Shown here piece by piece: positions 19,509-28,520 of a stretch of 50,311 bases of DNA (within the stretch, counting starts at the first letter, position 1; the number at the start of each line of letters is the position of its first letter). The stretch is from an uncultured Burkholderiales bacterium. Lineage in GTDB: Bacteria > Pseudomonadota > Gammaproteobacteria > Burkholderiales > Burkholderiaceae_C. The stretch covers positions 1 to 50,311 of the forward strand of contig CAIMVC010000090.1 in assembly GCA_903844825.1 (NCBI GenBank), in the 5' to 3' direction. Below the pieces are notes generated by a model, which made no database searches, was not told the DNA's origin, and saw nothing but the letters and a program-made list of their open reading frames with translations. A program made the translations under genes and the position numbers.

Positions 19509-20462
19509 ATGATCACGCTCCTTGTCAAACGAAGCCTGCAGTTCATCTTCACCTTGTGGGCGGTGGCGACGCTGATTTTCTTCATGCTGCGGGTGCTACC
19601 AGGTGATCCGGTCGAGTTCAAGTACCTCAGCGAGGGGGGCACCATCTCAGCCGAACAGCTCCAGGCCCAGAAAAAACGCTTTGGCTATGACAAATCGGTG
19701 CCCGAACAGTATGTCCGATGGATCGGCGGACTCACGCGCATGGATTTAGGCATCTCCGTTTGGAGTGAAAACCCGATCACGGAGGAAATCCGTTCGCGCT
19801 TTGGCATCACCTTTCAGATTGCCATCGCGGCACTTTTTATTGGCTTGCTGCTGGCCATTCCGCTGGGAGTGGCGTCGGCCTTGACCCGGGGCACCTGGGT
19901 CGACCAACTGATACGGGCGGCCACCGTGACGGGGCAATCCATTCCCAGCTTTTGGATGGCGATGCTGGTGATCCTGGCGCTGCTGTCGACGACGGGCTGG
20001 ATTCCCTCCATTCAAGAAGCTCGCTTCACGGAGCAGCCCATGGAATACCTGGCGCAACTTTTTTTCCCGGCTCTGGTGGTGGGGTGGCGCCTGTCGTCGG
20101 TGAATGCGCGTTTGCTGCGCTCGTCCTTGCTGGACGTGTTGGGCCAGGACTATGTGCGCACGGCCCATGCCAAGGGTGTGCATCCCGCAAGGGTGGTATG
20201 GCGCCATGCACTGGGCAATGCCCTTCTTCCCACCGTGACCGTGGTCGGCATTGAATTTGCCGGTCTGCTGGGCGGACTGGTGGTGACCGAGCAGGTTTTC
20301 AACATCAATGGCATCGGTCGCCTTCTGATTCAAGCCATCAGCTACAACGACCTGGCACTGATCCAAGGTTTGGTCATGTTGTTTGCCCTGATTTTTGTGA
20401 CGGTGAACTTCGCAGTCGATATGGTTTACGCCCTGCTCGATCCTCGCGTGCGCGCTCATTGA
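19509..20462 (+). CDS. ABC transporter permease, DppB type
   Basis: A 317-residue inner-membrane protein. It has the N-terminal segment ITLLVKRSLQFIFTLWAVAT, the family LPGDPVE motif, and several later hydrophobic helices with the permease EAA-like loop (DYVRTAHAKGV). The ATG at 19509, 8 bases after the ATPase stop, was chosen because the frame upstream of it lies inside the ATPase gene. It forms the membrane channel with the next gene. Confidence 0.92.
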   Translation: MITLLVKRSLQFIFTLWAVATLIFFMLRVLPGDPVEFKYLSEGGTISAEQLQAQKKRFGYDKSVPEQYVRWIGGLTRMDLGISVWSENPITEEIRSRFGITFQIAIAALFIGLLLAIPLGVASALTRGTWVDQLIRAATVTGQSIPSFWMAMLVILALLSTTGWIPSIQEARFTEQPMEYLAQLFFPALVVGWRLSSVNARLLRSSLLDVLGQDYVRTAHAKGVHPARVVWRHALGNALLPTVTVVGIEFAGLLGGLVVTEQVFNINGIGRLLIQAISYNDLALIQGLVMLFALIFVTVNFAVDMVYALLDPRVRAH

Positions 20463-20474
20463 GAGACACGAACG

Positions 20475-21371
20475 ATGTCCCAGATCTCCTTGCCCACACC
20501 TGTGTTCCCCACCACCCGCTGGTTGCGGCGGGTAGGGCGTTTTTGCCGCAAGCAGCCCTTGGGCGCGATGGCACTTTTCATCATCTTGTTGATGCTGGTG
20601 GCTGCGCTCTTCGGGCCACAGCTTGCGCCCTATGATCCGCTCGCGACCCGTTTCGATGCCGTTTTGCAGCCACCTGACGCCACGCACTGGATGGGCACAG
20701 ACAGCTATGGCCGGGATATTTTTTCCCGGCTGATTGAGGGCACCCGTTCGGCCCTGTTTCTGGGCATCACCACGGCGCTGATCGGCGCTTGCATCGGCGG
20801 CGGTATCGGCGCCACCTCGGCCTACTTTGGTGGCCGGCTGGATGTGTTCATTCAACGCCTGAACGATGTGCTGCTGTCGATTCCCTTGATCGTGTCGGCC
20901 CTGGTGGTCGTGGCGGTGCTGGGCCGCCGTGAGGTCGCGGGAGTTGACATCAACCTGTTGATGGCCATCACCTTGCCCTATATTCCGGTGATGGCGCGGG
21001 TCATGCGCAGCGCGGCATTGTCTGTCCGCAGCCTTCCCTATATCGAGGCGGCTCGCGCGCTGGGTTTTTCCCACTGGCATGTCATCACCCGTCACCTCTT
21101 GCCCAATTTGGTGTCTCCCTGGTTGGTGATGGTCAGCGCTTTCACCGCTCAGACCATTTTGCTGGAAGCTTCCCTGTCGTTTTTGGGCGTGGGCGTGCAT
21201 GAGCCCACACCCGCCTGGGGCTTGATGCTGTCCAGCGTGAGCGTCGATGTCTTCATCAACGCACCTTGGGTCATCCTGTTCCCCGGATTGGCGATCAGTG
21301 TGACGGTTTTCTCCTTCAGCCTGTTGGGCGATGCCTTGCGCGATGAACTCGATCCTCGCAACACCCACTGA
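20475..21371 (+). CDS. ABC transporter permease, DppC type
   Basis: A 298-residue membrane protein of the DppC/OppC family: a cytoplasmic N-terminus followed by a first helix (GAMALFIILLMLVAALF), the family motif HWMGTDSYGRDIFSR (about residues 70-85), and the loop PYIEAARALGFSHW that contacts the ATPase. It closes the transporter set; the next gene, a LigB-type dioxygenase, starts 30 bases later, so the transporter is embedded in the catabolic operon. Confidence 0.92.
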   Translation: MSQISLPTPVFPTTRWLRRVGRFCRKQPLGAMALFIILLMLVAALFGPQLAPYDPLATRFDAVLQPPDATHWMGTDSYGRDIFSRLIEGTRSALFLGITTALIGACIGGGIGATSAYFGGRLDVFIQRLNDVLLSIPLIVSALVVVAVLGRREVAGVDINLLMAITLPYIPVMARVMRSAALSVRSLPYIEAARALGFSHWHVITRHLLPNLVSPWLVMVSAFTAQTILLEASLSFLGVGVHEPTPAWGLMLSSVSVDVFINAPWVILFPGLAISVTVFSFSLLGDALRDELDPRNTH

Positions 21372-21401
21372 CCCACGTTTTTACTCAAGCGCTCAATCAT
21401 C

Positions 21402-22397
21402 ATGGCCGAAATTGTTCTAGGTATTGGCACCTCACACAGCCCGATTCTGATTCTCGAAGGAGAGCAGTGGAGCCAGCGCGCACGTGATGACCGCCGCAAC
21501 AAATCACTCTACACCCAGGGCGGGCGCAAGCTGTCGTATGACGAGCTTGTGAGCGAGCGGGGAGAGCCTTACCTGAAGGAATCCGATCCCGCCTTGTTTC
21601 CGGTGCAGGCCCGGCAGGCTGAGCTCGCGCTGGACCGCCTCGAAGCCATCTTGGTTGAGGCCCGTCCTGACATCGTCTTGGTGATCGGCGACGACCAAGA
21701 TGAACTCTTCGGGTTTGACAACATGCCCTCTTTTGCGGTCTACACGGGCGAAGAGATTGTGATGAAGGAAATGCCTTTGCCCCATCCGCGACTGACCTGG
21801 ACCGACAAAACATTTTGGGCCGGCTACGGCATGGACATGCCGCACCGTTTCCCGGGGGCGCCTGCGCTGGCACGTGACATGGTCAAGGGGCTCATTCGTC
21901 AAGGCGTGGATGTGGCCGTAAGTGACTCTGTGCCCGACCCCTCGCGCCGCGCTTTCGGCCATGCCTATGGATTCATTTACCAGCGCCTCATGAAGCGCTT
22001 GCGCGTGCCGATGTTACCGGTGCTGCTCAACACGTACTTCCCACCCAACAACCCGACTTCTGGCCGGTGTTTCCAAATTGGCACGGCGATGGCGCATGCC
22101 TTGGCTGCATCGCCGATCGACGCACGGGTGGCCGTCATTGCTTCGGGCGGACTGAGCCATTTCCTGTGTGAAGAGGCTTTCGATCGCAAAGTGATCAAGG
22201 CACTCAAGGAACACGATATCGGAGCCCTCACGCAAATCCCGCAAGAGGCCCTGTGTTCAGGAACCTCTGAGACCCGCAACTGGATCACGCTGGGTGGCGC
22301 CATTGCGCACCTGCGCTGCACCTACGACGAATACATCGCGGTTTATCGCACGCCTGCCGGCACCGGAATTGGTTTGGCATTCGCCGCCTGGTCCTGA
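21402..22397 (+). CDS. LigB-type class III extradiol ring-cleavage dioxygenase, second copy
   Basis: A 331-residue paralogue of the protein at 2388-3389. It carries LGIGTSHSPI with the N-terminal iron-ligand His, LVIGDDQDELF, GGLSHFLCEEAF with the catalytic His, and the GTGIGLAFAAW ending. The two copies are clearly diverged. No LigA subunit is encoded nearby. It is followed at once by a LigJ-like hydratase, the same order of steps as in protocatechuate 4,5-cleavage, supporting a role in ring opening of a catecholic acid. Confidence 0.88.
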   Translation: MAEIVLGIGTSHSPILILEGEQWSQRARDDRRNKSLYTQGGRKLSYDELVSERGEPYLKESDPALFPVQARQAELALDRLEAILVEARPDIVLVIGDDQDELFGFDNMPSFAVYTGEEIVMKEMPLPHPRLTWTDKTFWAGYGMDMPHRFPGAPALARDMVKGLIRQGVDVAVSDSVPDPSRRAFGHAYGFIYQRLMKRLRVPMLPVLLNTYFPPNNPTSGRCFQIGTAMAHALAASPIDARVAVIASGGLSHFLCEEAFDRKVIKALKEHDIGALTQIPQEALCSGTSETRNWITLGGAIAHLRCTYDEYIAVYRTPAGTGIGLAFAAWS

Positions 22398-22437
22398 TTC
22401 GCATCCCCGTTTATTTCCACTCTACAAGGACACTCAC

Positions 22438-23436
22438 ATGATCATCGATTGTCACGGCCACGTCAGCCCACCTTCTGACCTCTGGGTCTACAAAGCCAAT
22501 CTCTTGTCCCACCTCGGTGCCCACGGCCGGCGCATGCCGCCGATCTCCGATGAAGACATCCTGCACTTCGCCAACCGCAAAGAAATGGGGCCTGCGGGTC
22601 ACGTGGACATGCTCAAACGCCTGGGCACGGATTTGCAGATGCTGTCTCCGCGTCCGTTTCAGATGATGCACAGCGCCAAACCCGGGAAGCTGGTGCATTG
22701 GTTCACGGAAGAGACCAACAACATCATCGCGCGCACCGTTCAACTGATCCCGGATACCTTTGTGCCGGTTGCGGGTCTGCCGCAGGTGGCGGGTGATCCC
22801 ATTGAATCGGTGATTCCGGAGTTGGAAAGGTGCGTCAAAATGGGTTTTCGTGGTGTTTTGCTCAACCCTGATCCCTACGAAAACACCGGCACCGAAGCCC
22901 CTCCCTTGGGGGACCGCTATTGGTATCCGCTGTATGAAAAATTGTGCGAGCTGGACATACCGATGCACATCCACGCGACCGGATCACATTCCCCGCGCAG
23001 CCCGTACACACTGCATTTTGTGAATGAGGAATCGATTGCCGTCTATGGCTTGGTGCATTCCGATGTGTTCAAAGATTTCCCCAACTTGAAAGTGATTTGT
23101 TCGCATGGCGGTGGCTCCATCCCCTACCAAATTGGGCGCTTTCAATCGAGCGCCGGTCGCCGGGGCTTGGATTTCTTGGATGGTATGCGCAACATCTACT
23201 TTGACACGGTGCTTTATTCCGAAGAGGCCTTGCGCCTGCTCATCAAGACCGTGGGCGCGGACCGCTGCCTATTTGGTTCGGAGTGTCCAGGCGTTGGCTC
23301 CACGATCGATACATCGACCGGCCGTACCCGTGACGACATCCGCCCCGTCATCGCCGGTTTTGACTGGCTCAGCGCCGCCGACAAGCAGCTGATTTTCGAA
23401 GACAACGCGCGCAAAGTATTTGGCCTGGCGCGCTGA
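22438..23436 (+). CDS. Amidohydrolase-2 family protein, LigJ/4-oxalomesaconate hydratase-like
   Basis: A 332-residue TIM-barrel metal enzyme. It opens with MIIDCHGHVSPP (metal-binding HxH), then has IPMHIHATG, VICSHGGGSIPY and LFGSECPGVG, all metal or substrate positions typical of LigJ-type hydratases in this superfamily. The start has AAGGA 7 bases upstream. In the protocatechuate 4,5-pathway LigJ hydrates 4-oxalomesaconate to 4-carboxy-4-hydroxy-2-oxoadipate, which RraA/LigK-type aldolases cleave; such genes are present at 3413-5438. Decarboxylase activity (ACMSD-like) is an alternative. Confidence 0.8.
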   Translation: MIIDCHGHVSPPSDLWVYKANLLSHLGAHGRRMPPISDEDILHFANRKEMGPAGHVDMLKRLGTDLQMLSPRPFQMMHSAKPGKLVHWFTEETNNIIARTVQLIPDTFVPVAGLPQVAGDPIESVIPELERCVKMGFRGVLLNPDPYENTGTEAPPLGDRYWYPLYEKLCELDIPMHIHATGSHSPRSPYTLHFVNEESIAVYGLVHSDVFKDFPNLKVICSHGGGSIPYQIGRFQSSAGRRGLDFLDGMRNIYFDTVLYSEEALRLLIKTVGADRCLFGSECPGVGSTIDTSTGRTRDDIRPVIAGFDWLSAADKQLIFEDNARKVFGLAR

Positions 23437-23467
23437 TCCGTTCATCTACCAACACGCAGGAGTACCC

Positions 23468-24361
23468 ATGAAAATCACCCGTTTCAATGAAGGTCGTATC
23501 GGGGTTGTGGTTGATGACTCGCATCTGGTGGACGTCACCGGCCTGATCGGGCAAGACGCCGGCGAATGGCCCCCTGTGGGCATGAACCGGGTGATCGCTC
23601 AAATCAGCACCCATCGCCCGTTGATCGAGCAGGCTTTGCACACCTTGCGGCGCATCCCCCTGGCTCAGGTCGTGCTGCGGACCCCGATCCCTTGGCCGAA
23701 CAAGGTCATCGCCTACCCTGTCAATTACCACGATCACGGGCGAGAAATGCAAGCGGGTTATCGGGCCGATCACCAGGGCTTTTTCTTAAAACCGCCATCG
23801 TCCTTGTCCGGTGCGGGTGAGCCGATCCAGTTGCCGGTGGTGCCTGGCCGCGAAGTGCACCACGAGGCTGAGTTGGGGATCGTCATCGGCAAAGAGTGTC
23901 GCGGCATAAAGCGCGACGATTGGCAGGACGTCGTGTTTGGTTATGCCTGCCTGCTCGACATGGTGGTGCGTGGCAAAGAAGAACGTGTCTTTCGCAAAGC
24001 CTTTGATACCTTTTGTCCTGTGGGCCCGTGGATCACAACGGCCGATGAAGTGGGCGATCCTACGGCGCTGGCGATGAAGCTCTGGGTCAACGGCGAGCTC
24101 AAGCAACATGCCAACACGCGCGACCTGGTGCTCGACATCCCCGGCATGGTGCAAATGGCGGCGGCTGTGATGACCTTGTACCCGGGCGACATCATTGCCA
24201 CGGGTACGCCCGCCGGTGTTGGCCCTGTGCGGGAAGGTGACACGATCCGCATCGTCATTGAGCGTGTGGGCGAGATGAACGTGAAGGTCACGCAAGGGGA
24301 CATGGGACAAACCCCCGTGTTCGCCAAGCCCTATGCGCCAGACATCATCAAGCAGAAATGA
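23468..24361 (+). CDS. Fumarylacetoacetate hydrolase (FAH) family protein
   Basis: A 297-residue protein. The C-terminal FAH domain shows HHEAELGIVIG (metal-binding Glu pair), YACLLDMVVRG (metal Asp) and PGDIIATGTPAGVGP. Such enzymes hydrolyse or decarboxylate ring-cleavage products, for example fumarylpyruvate in the gentisate pathway. The ATG at 23468 has GGAG upstream. It overlaps the gentisate-dioxygenase-like gene by 4 bases, which favours a fumaryl- or maleylpyruvate hydrolase role. No maleylpyruvate isomerase gene is seen in the window. Confidence 0.87.
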   Translation: MKITRFNEGRIGVVVDDSHLVDVTGLIGQDAGEWPPVGMNRVIAQISTHRPLIEQALHTLRRIPLAQVVLRTPIPWPNKVIAYPVNYHDHGREMQAGYRADHQGFFLKPPSSLSGAGEPIQLPVVPGREVHHEAELGIVIGKECRGIKRDDWQDVVFGYACLLDMVVRGKEERVFRKAFDTFCPVGPWITTADEVGDPTALAMKLWVNGELKQHANTRDLVLDIPGMVQMAAAVMTLYPGDIIATGTPAGVGPVREGDTIRIVIERVGEMNVKVTQGDMGQTPVFAKPYAPDIIKQK

Positions 24362-25296
24362 CCCCCATGAAAACACTCGACGATTTGTATGTGGCCATTG
24401 AGCAGCTGAGCATGGAAGGTGGCTGGCACCGCCGCCAGCCCGCCCTTTGGCCAGAGCCAAAGGCCAACCTGTTGCCTGCCCAGTGGCGTTACGCGGATGT
24501 CAAACCCATCCTCGAAGCGGCCGGCCACCTGGTGGACCACCACTTGGCGGAGCGTCGCAACCTGACCTTGACCAATCCACTGCAGGGCAACTGGTACGCG
24601 ACAGTGCGAACCTTGGTGGCGGCCTATCAGTCCATCAAGCCAGGGGAAAACGCGCTCTCGCACCGCCACACCCCGAATGCACTGAGGATCATTTTGGAGG
24701 GGCAAGGCACGTACACGGTGGTCAATGGCACGCGCGTCGAAATGCGTCCGGGTGATGTGCTGCTAACACCCAGCTGGCACTGGCATTCGCACGAAGCCAT
24801 TGGGCCTGACGAGTGTTTTTGGGTTGACGTGCTGGATGTGCCCTTGGTCCATTTGCTCGAGCCGATGTTCTTTGAACACCATCCCGAGCGCTGCGAGCCT
24901 GTGAGGCAGAACGTGGCATCGTCTCCGCTCGCCTTCCGTTGGGAAGATTCTGTCCATCGTCTGGATGCGCAGACCGAATCGCCAGTGCATGGCACTGCCG
25001 AGCGTGAAATCGAGCTCGGATCGCCGGCCATGAAAACCATCGCCGTTCATGTCCAGCGCATGAGCGCAGGCTTTGAATCGACACTGCACAAGACCACCGC
25101 GAATGCGGTGTTGACGGTCCTGTCGGGCTGTGGCACCAGCCGCATTGGGGACCGCGAATTCAAATGGTCCAAGGGTGATGTGCTGGCTGTGCCGAGCTGG
25201 CAGCCCTACCAGCACCATGTGATGGAAGACGCGCACCTGGTGCGCGTCAGTGACGAACCCGTGATGCGTGCGTTTGATTTTTTGTATGGCCGTTGA
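24358..25296 (+). CDS. Gentisate 1,2-dioxygenase-like bicupin
   Basis: A 312-residue two-cupin protein. Cupin 1 (about residues 95-165) has SHRHTPNALRIILEG and WHWHSHE, holding the three His expected to bind Fe(II). Cupin 2 (about 220-300) contains LHKTTANAVLTVLSG and WQPYQHH. Gentisate dioxygenases are usually a little longer. Start ATG 24358 overlaps the FAH gene; ATG 24367 is an alternative. It may open gentisate, or another hydroxylated benzoate or salicylate-type ring. Its neighbours, an FAH hydrolase and a flavin monooxygenase, match a 3-hydroxybenzoate/gentisate type route. Confidence 0.83.
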   Translation: MTPMKTLDDLYVAIEQLSMEGGWHRRQPALWPEPKANLLPAQWRYADVKPILEAAGHLVDHHLAERRNLTLTNPLQGNWYATVRTLVAAYQSIKPGENALSHRHTPNALRIILEGQGTYTVVNGTRVEMRPGDVLLTPSWHWHSHEAIGPDECFWVDVLDVPLVHLLEPMFFEHHPERCEPVRQNVASSPLAFRWEDSVHRLDAQTESPVHGTAEREIELGSPAMKTIAVHVQRMSAGFESTLHKTTANAVLTVLSGCGTSRIGDREFKWSKGDVLAVPSWQPYQHHVMEDAHLVRVSDEPVMRAFDFLYGR

Positions 25297-25311
25297 AAGA
25301 AGGAAATGACG

Positions 25312-26298
25312 ATGACTTTTTCACAGTCTTTTCGCCACCGCGGTTTCGCCGCTGCGTGCAGTGCACTCGCCGTCTTGGGGGCGATCCCCTTGGCCCATGC
25401 GCAAGGGGCTTATCCCACCGAGCGCGTGATCCGCATCGTGACACCCTACGATCCAGGCAGTTTGGTGGATGTCACCACCCGCCTCGTCGCAGAGGGGCTC
25501 AAAGCGGAACTGGGCCAGAACGTTGTGGTCGAGAACCGAACGGGCGGGATGGGCATGATCGCCATGACGGCGTTTTTGAATGCGCCGGCCGATGGCTACA
25601 CCTTGATATCAGACACGCCGGCGTCGGCCATCAACCCGACCCTCTACAAAGCCAAGTACAACCCGAAAACAGACATCGCACCGATCGCGCAATTCATGCG
25701 CTTGCCCTTTGCCATCGGCGTTCATCCCTCGGTGCCGGTGCGCACCGCCAGCGAACTGGTGGCTCATGCGCGCAAGAACCCCAACGCCATCGACATGGCT
25801 GTCGCAGGCACGTCGACCCGGCTGGCTGGCGAGTTGTTCTCGATTCAGAACGGTGTCAAGTTCAACCCCATTCCCTACAAAGGTGCGGCGCCGGCCATGC
25901 TGTCCGTGCTCAAGAACGAGACGCAGCTGATTTTTCTGGATGCGGGCAATCTGGTGCCGCACATCGCTGGCGGCAAGATGAACGGACTGCTCGTGACTTC
26001 TGAACAGCGCTTTGCAGCGCTCAAGGATGTGCCCACCGCCAAGGAGGCGGGTTTCGCCGCTTTTGACGTGAGCACCTGGTTTGGCATGTTTGCCCGCGCC
26101 GACGTTGCGCCGGATGTACAGGACAAACTCAACGCGGCCGTGCGCAAGGTGATGGCCTCACCCAAGCTCGAGGAATTCCTGAAACAGCGCGGAGCCATTC
26201 CCTCCACCATGACCCTTTCACAGTTCAAGTCATTTTTTAATCAAGAAGTGGACACTTGGGCCGAAGTGATCCGCAAGGCCGACATCAAGGCGGAGTGA
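25312..26298 (+). CDS. Bug/TctC family periplasmic binding protein
   Basis: A 328-residue extracytoplasmic solute receptor. The signal peptide ends at PLAHA (about residue 28). The mature part has IVTPYDPGSLVDVTTR, a family substrate loop, and the later IPYKGAAPAM block typical of Bug proteins. The ATG at 25312 has AAGGA 7 bases upstream; the ATG at 25306 is too close to that site. No TctA/TctB membrane genes are in the window, so like most Bug proteins it is an orphan receptor. It lies between ring-cleavage and monooxygenase genes and probably binds a carboxylated aromatic substrate or acts as a sensor. Confidence 0.9.
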   Translation: MTFSQSFRHRGFAAACSALAVLGAIPLAHAQGAYPTERVIRIVTPYDPGSLVDVTTRLVAEGLKAELGQNVVVENRTGGMGMIAMTAFLNAPADGYTLISDTPASAINPTLYKAKYNPKTDIAPIAQFMRLPFAIGVHPSVPVRTASELVAHARKNPNAIDMAVAGTSTRLAGELFSIQNGVKFNPIPYKGAAPAMLSVLKNETQLIFLDAGNLVPHIAGGKMNGLLVTSEQRFAALKDVPTAKEAGFAAFDVSTWFGMFARADVAPDVQDKLNAAVRKVMASPKLEEFLKQRGAIPSTMTLSQFKSFFNQEVDTWAEVIRKADIKAE

Positions 26299-26329
26299 TC
26301 CGCATTCATACCCCAACAAGGAGAGCGCC

Positions 26330-27520
26330 ATGCATGTTTTGATCGCTGGTGGAGGCATTGGCGGACTGGCCGCTGCCGCAGCATTGCTGCAAAAAGGAAT
26401 CGATGTCGATGTCTACGAGCAAGCGACAGAGCTCAAAGAAGTGGGCGCGGGCATTCAGATCAGTCCGAACGGCAACCGCGTGCTGGATGCACTCGGGGTC
26501 TTTCAAAATCTCAGGGCCCTGTCCTGCGACCCCGAGCGCAAAGAATTTCGTTTGTGGAACACGGGCCGCCCCTGGCCCATGTTCAGCCTGGGCAAAACCG
26601 TGGTGGAGAACTACGGCTATCCCTACCTCACGGTGTACCGTCCCGACTTGCATGGCGCATTGGCGCAAAGGGTGCGCGAACTCAAGCCCGATGCCATCCA
26701 TTTGGGTTGCCCTGCGGCGGGATTGGCTCAGGACGAGGGCGGGGTGCAGCTTGAGCTCAAAGACGGGCGTAGCATCCGTGGAGATGTGCTGATTGGCGCT
26801 GACGGTGTGCGCTCGGTTGTGCGCAACACCTTGTGGGGACCCACCAACCCCGAGTTCTCAGGCATGGTCACTTGGCGCAGCCTGATTCCCATGGAGTTGC
26901 TGCCAGCCCATATGCAGGTTTCGGTGGGCTCGACCTGGATCGGTCCGGGCGGACACGTCGTGACTTACCCCTTGCAAAAGTCCAAGATCATGAATTTCGT
27001 GGCAACCATGGAAGGCCGCTCCTGGAACCATAGTGGCGGCAGTGCGCCGGGCACCACCGAGGAGTGCCTGAGCGACTTTGCGGGCTGGCACGAGGATGTA
27101 CTGACCATGATCCGCCTCTCGCCAAGCCTGCTCAAGTGGGCACTGGCTTGTCGCGATCCGATTGCGCAGTGGACGCAGGGCCGCGTCAGCCTCTTGGGCG
27201 ATGCGGCGCATGCGACCCTGCCTTTTCTGGCACAAGGTGCCGTGCATTCCATCGAGGATGGTTTGGTGCTTGCACGCTGCCTGGAGGGCGTCGCTTCGAC
27301 GGGGGTGCCTGCCGCGCTGCAACGCTACGAAGCTGCACGCATCGAGCGGACCAGCCGCATGGTGCGCGGCGCCACAGCCAACACCGAGCGTTTCCACAGC
27401 AAGGAGCTGGTGACGGAGGAGCGCGCCGAAAAGTATCTGCAAAGCGAATGGAGCCAGAGCCCTATTTTTGAGCGTTACGACTGGCTCTATCGCTACGATG
27501 CGGTCAACACACCCATCTGA
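26330..27520 (+). CDS. FAD-dependent aromatic monooxygenase (salicylate/3-hydroxybenzoate hydroxylase-like)
   Basis: A 396-residue group A flavoprotein monooxygenase. The N-terminal VLIAGGGIGGLAAAAAL binds ADP of FAD, DVLIGADGVRS is the DG motif, and LLGDAAHATLPFLAQGA is the GD motif binding FAD ribose. It would hydroxylate a phenolic acid with NAD(P)H and O2. With the adjacent gentisate-dioxygenase-like cupin and FAH hydrolase, 3-hydroxybenzoate 6-hydroxylation or salicylate hydroxylation is plausible. Exact regiochemistry cannot be read. Confidence 0.9.
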   Translation: MHVLIAGGGIGGLAAAAALLQKGIDVDVYEQATELKEVGAGIQISPNGNRVLDALGVFQNLRALSCDPERKEFRLWNTGRPWPMFSLGKTVVENYGYPYLTVYRPDLHGALAQRVRELKPDAIHLGCPAAGLAQDEGGVQLELKDGRSIRGDVLIGADGVRSVVRNTLWGPTNPEFSGMVTWRSLIPMELLPAHMQVSVGSTWIGPGGHVVTYPLQKSKIMNFVATMEGRSWNHSGGSAPGTTEECLSDFAGWHEDVLTMIRLSPSLLKWALACRDPIAQWTQGRVSLLGDAAHATLPFLAQGAVHSIEDGLVLARCLEGVASTGVPAALQRYEAARIERTSRMVRGATANTERFHSKELVTEERAEKYLQSEWSQSPIFERYDWLYRYDAVNTPI

Positions 27521-27524
27521 GCCC

Positions 27525-28463
27525 GTGAACACTTCCAACGCCCTTGTGCTGGTCAGCGAAGTCGGCCCTCGCGATGGGCTGCAGTCCATCGCACGCACGA
27601 TGTCTACGCCAGATAAATGTCGCTGGATCAGCGCCCTGCATGCCGCGGGCTTGCGCGAAATCGAAGTCGGCTCTTTTGTGCCCGCTTCATTGCTGCCGCA
27701 AATGGCCGATGTGAAGGCGGTGGTGCAGCACGCGCTCGGCTTGCCAGGGCTGCAGGTCGCCGCGCTGGTGCCCAACCTGCGCGGTGCGGTGGCGGCCTTT
27801 GAAGCCGGAGTTCACAAGGTCACCGTGCCTGTCTCGGTCACAGAGGCGCATTCCCTCGCCAATGTGCGCAAGACCCGGGAGCAAGTGATGGGCGAACTGG
27901 CCTCGATCATGGCGCTCAAGCGCGAGCGCTTTGCGGGCATCGTGGTGGAGGCCGGCATGTCGGTGGCCTTTGGCTGCACGCTGGCCGGACGGGTCGAAGA
28001 GGCCGAGACCTTGCGCATGTGCGAGCGCGCGGCGCAGGCCGGCGTTGATGAAGTCGGGCTTTCTGACACCAGCGGTTATGCCCAGCCCCGTCAGGTTCAC
28101 CGTCTTTTTCGCGCACTGCAGTCCATGCTGGGAGAGCGTTCGGGCGGTGCACATTTTCACAACACCCGTGGCCAGGGTCTGGCCAATGTGGTGGCTGCCC
28201 TGGATGCTGGAGTCACCACCTTTGATGCCAGCCAGGGGGGTCTGGGCGGCTGTCCATACGCTCCGGGTGCCAGCGGCAATATCGTGACCGAAGACCTGGT
28301 TTTTTTGCTGGAGAGCATGGGCTACGACACGGGCATCGACCTGCAGCGGATGGCCGCTGCGCGGGCCTGCCTGCAAGCTGGACTCGTCGGAGAGCCGCTG
28401 TATGGCATGGTGCCCGAGGCCGGTCTGCCCAAAGACTTTCGCTATGCCCGTGAGCGCGCCTGA
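27525..28463 (+). CDS. HMG-CoA-lyase-like (DRE-TIM) protein
   Basis: A 312-residue pyruvate-carboxyltransferase/HMG-CoA-lyase family barrel. VSEVGPRDGLQ at the N-terminus holds the metal and catalytic residues. HFHNTRGQGLANV has the metal-binding His and Asn, and GGLGGCPYAPGASGN is the Cys loop of HMG-CoA lyases. GTG at 27525, 4 bases after the monooxygenase stop, is the most economical start; an upstream in-frame ATG would overlap that gene. Followed by a CaiB/BaiF transferase, the pair could activate and split a branched hydroxy-dicarboxylate. The true substrate may not be HMG-CoA. Confidence 0.88.
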   Translation: MNTSNALVLVSEVGPRDGLQSIARTMSTPDKCRWISALHAAGLREIEVGSFVPASLLPQMADVKAVVQHALGLPGLQVAALVPNLRGAVAAFEAGVHKVTVPVSVTEAHSLANVRKTREQVMGELASIMALKRERFAGIVVEAGMSVAFGCTLAGRVEEAETLRMCERAAQAGVDEVGLSDTSGYAQPRQVHRLFRALQSMLGERSGGAHFHNTRGQGLANVVAALDAGVTTFDASQGGLGGCPYAPGASGNIVTEDLVFLLESMGYDTGIDLQRMAAARACLQAGLVGEPLYGMVPEAGLPKDFRYARERA

Positions 28464-28520
28464 ACATGCCCTTCCATCTGACAGGACTCTGGCTTGGGTT
28501 CGCACACCACAACTCATCCT

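Noticed and set aside
19746..21368. 540-codon open frame on the - strand across the ABC permeases
   Set aside because: Antisense to two recognisable permeases; translation is low-complexity and hydrophilic without motifs.
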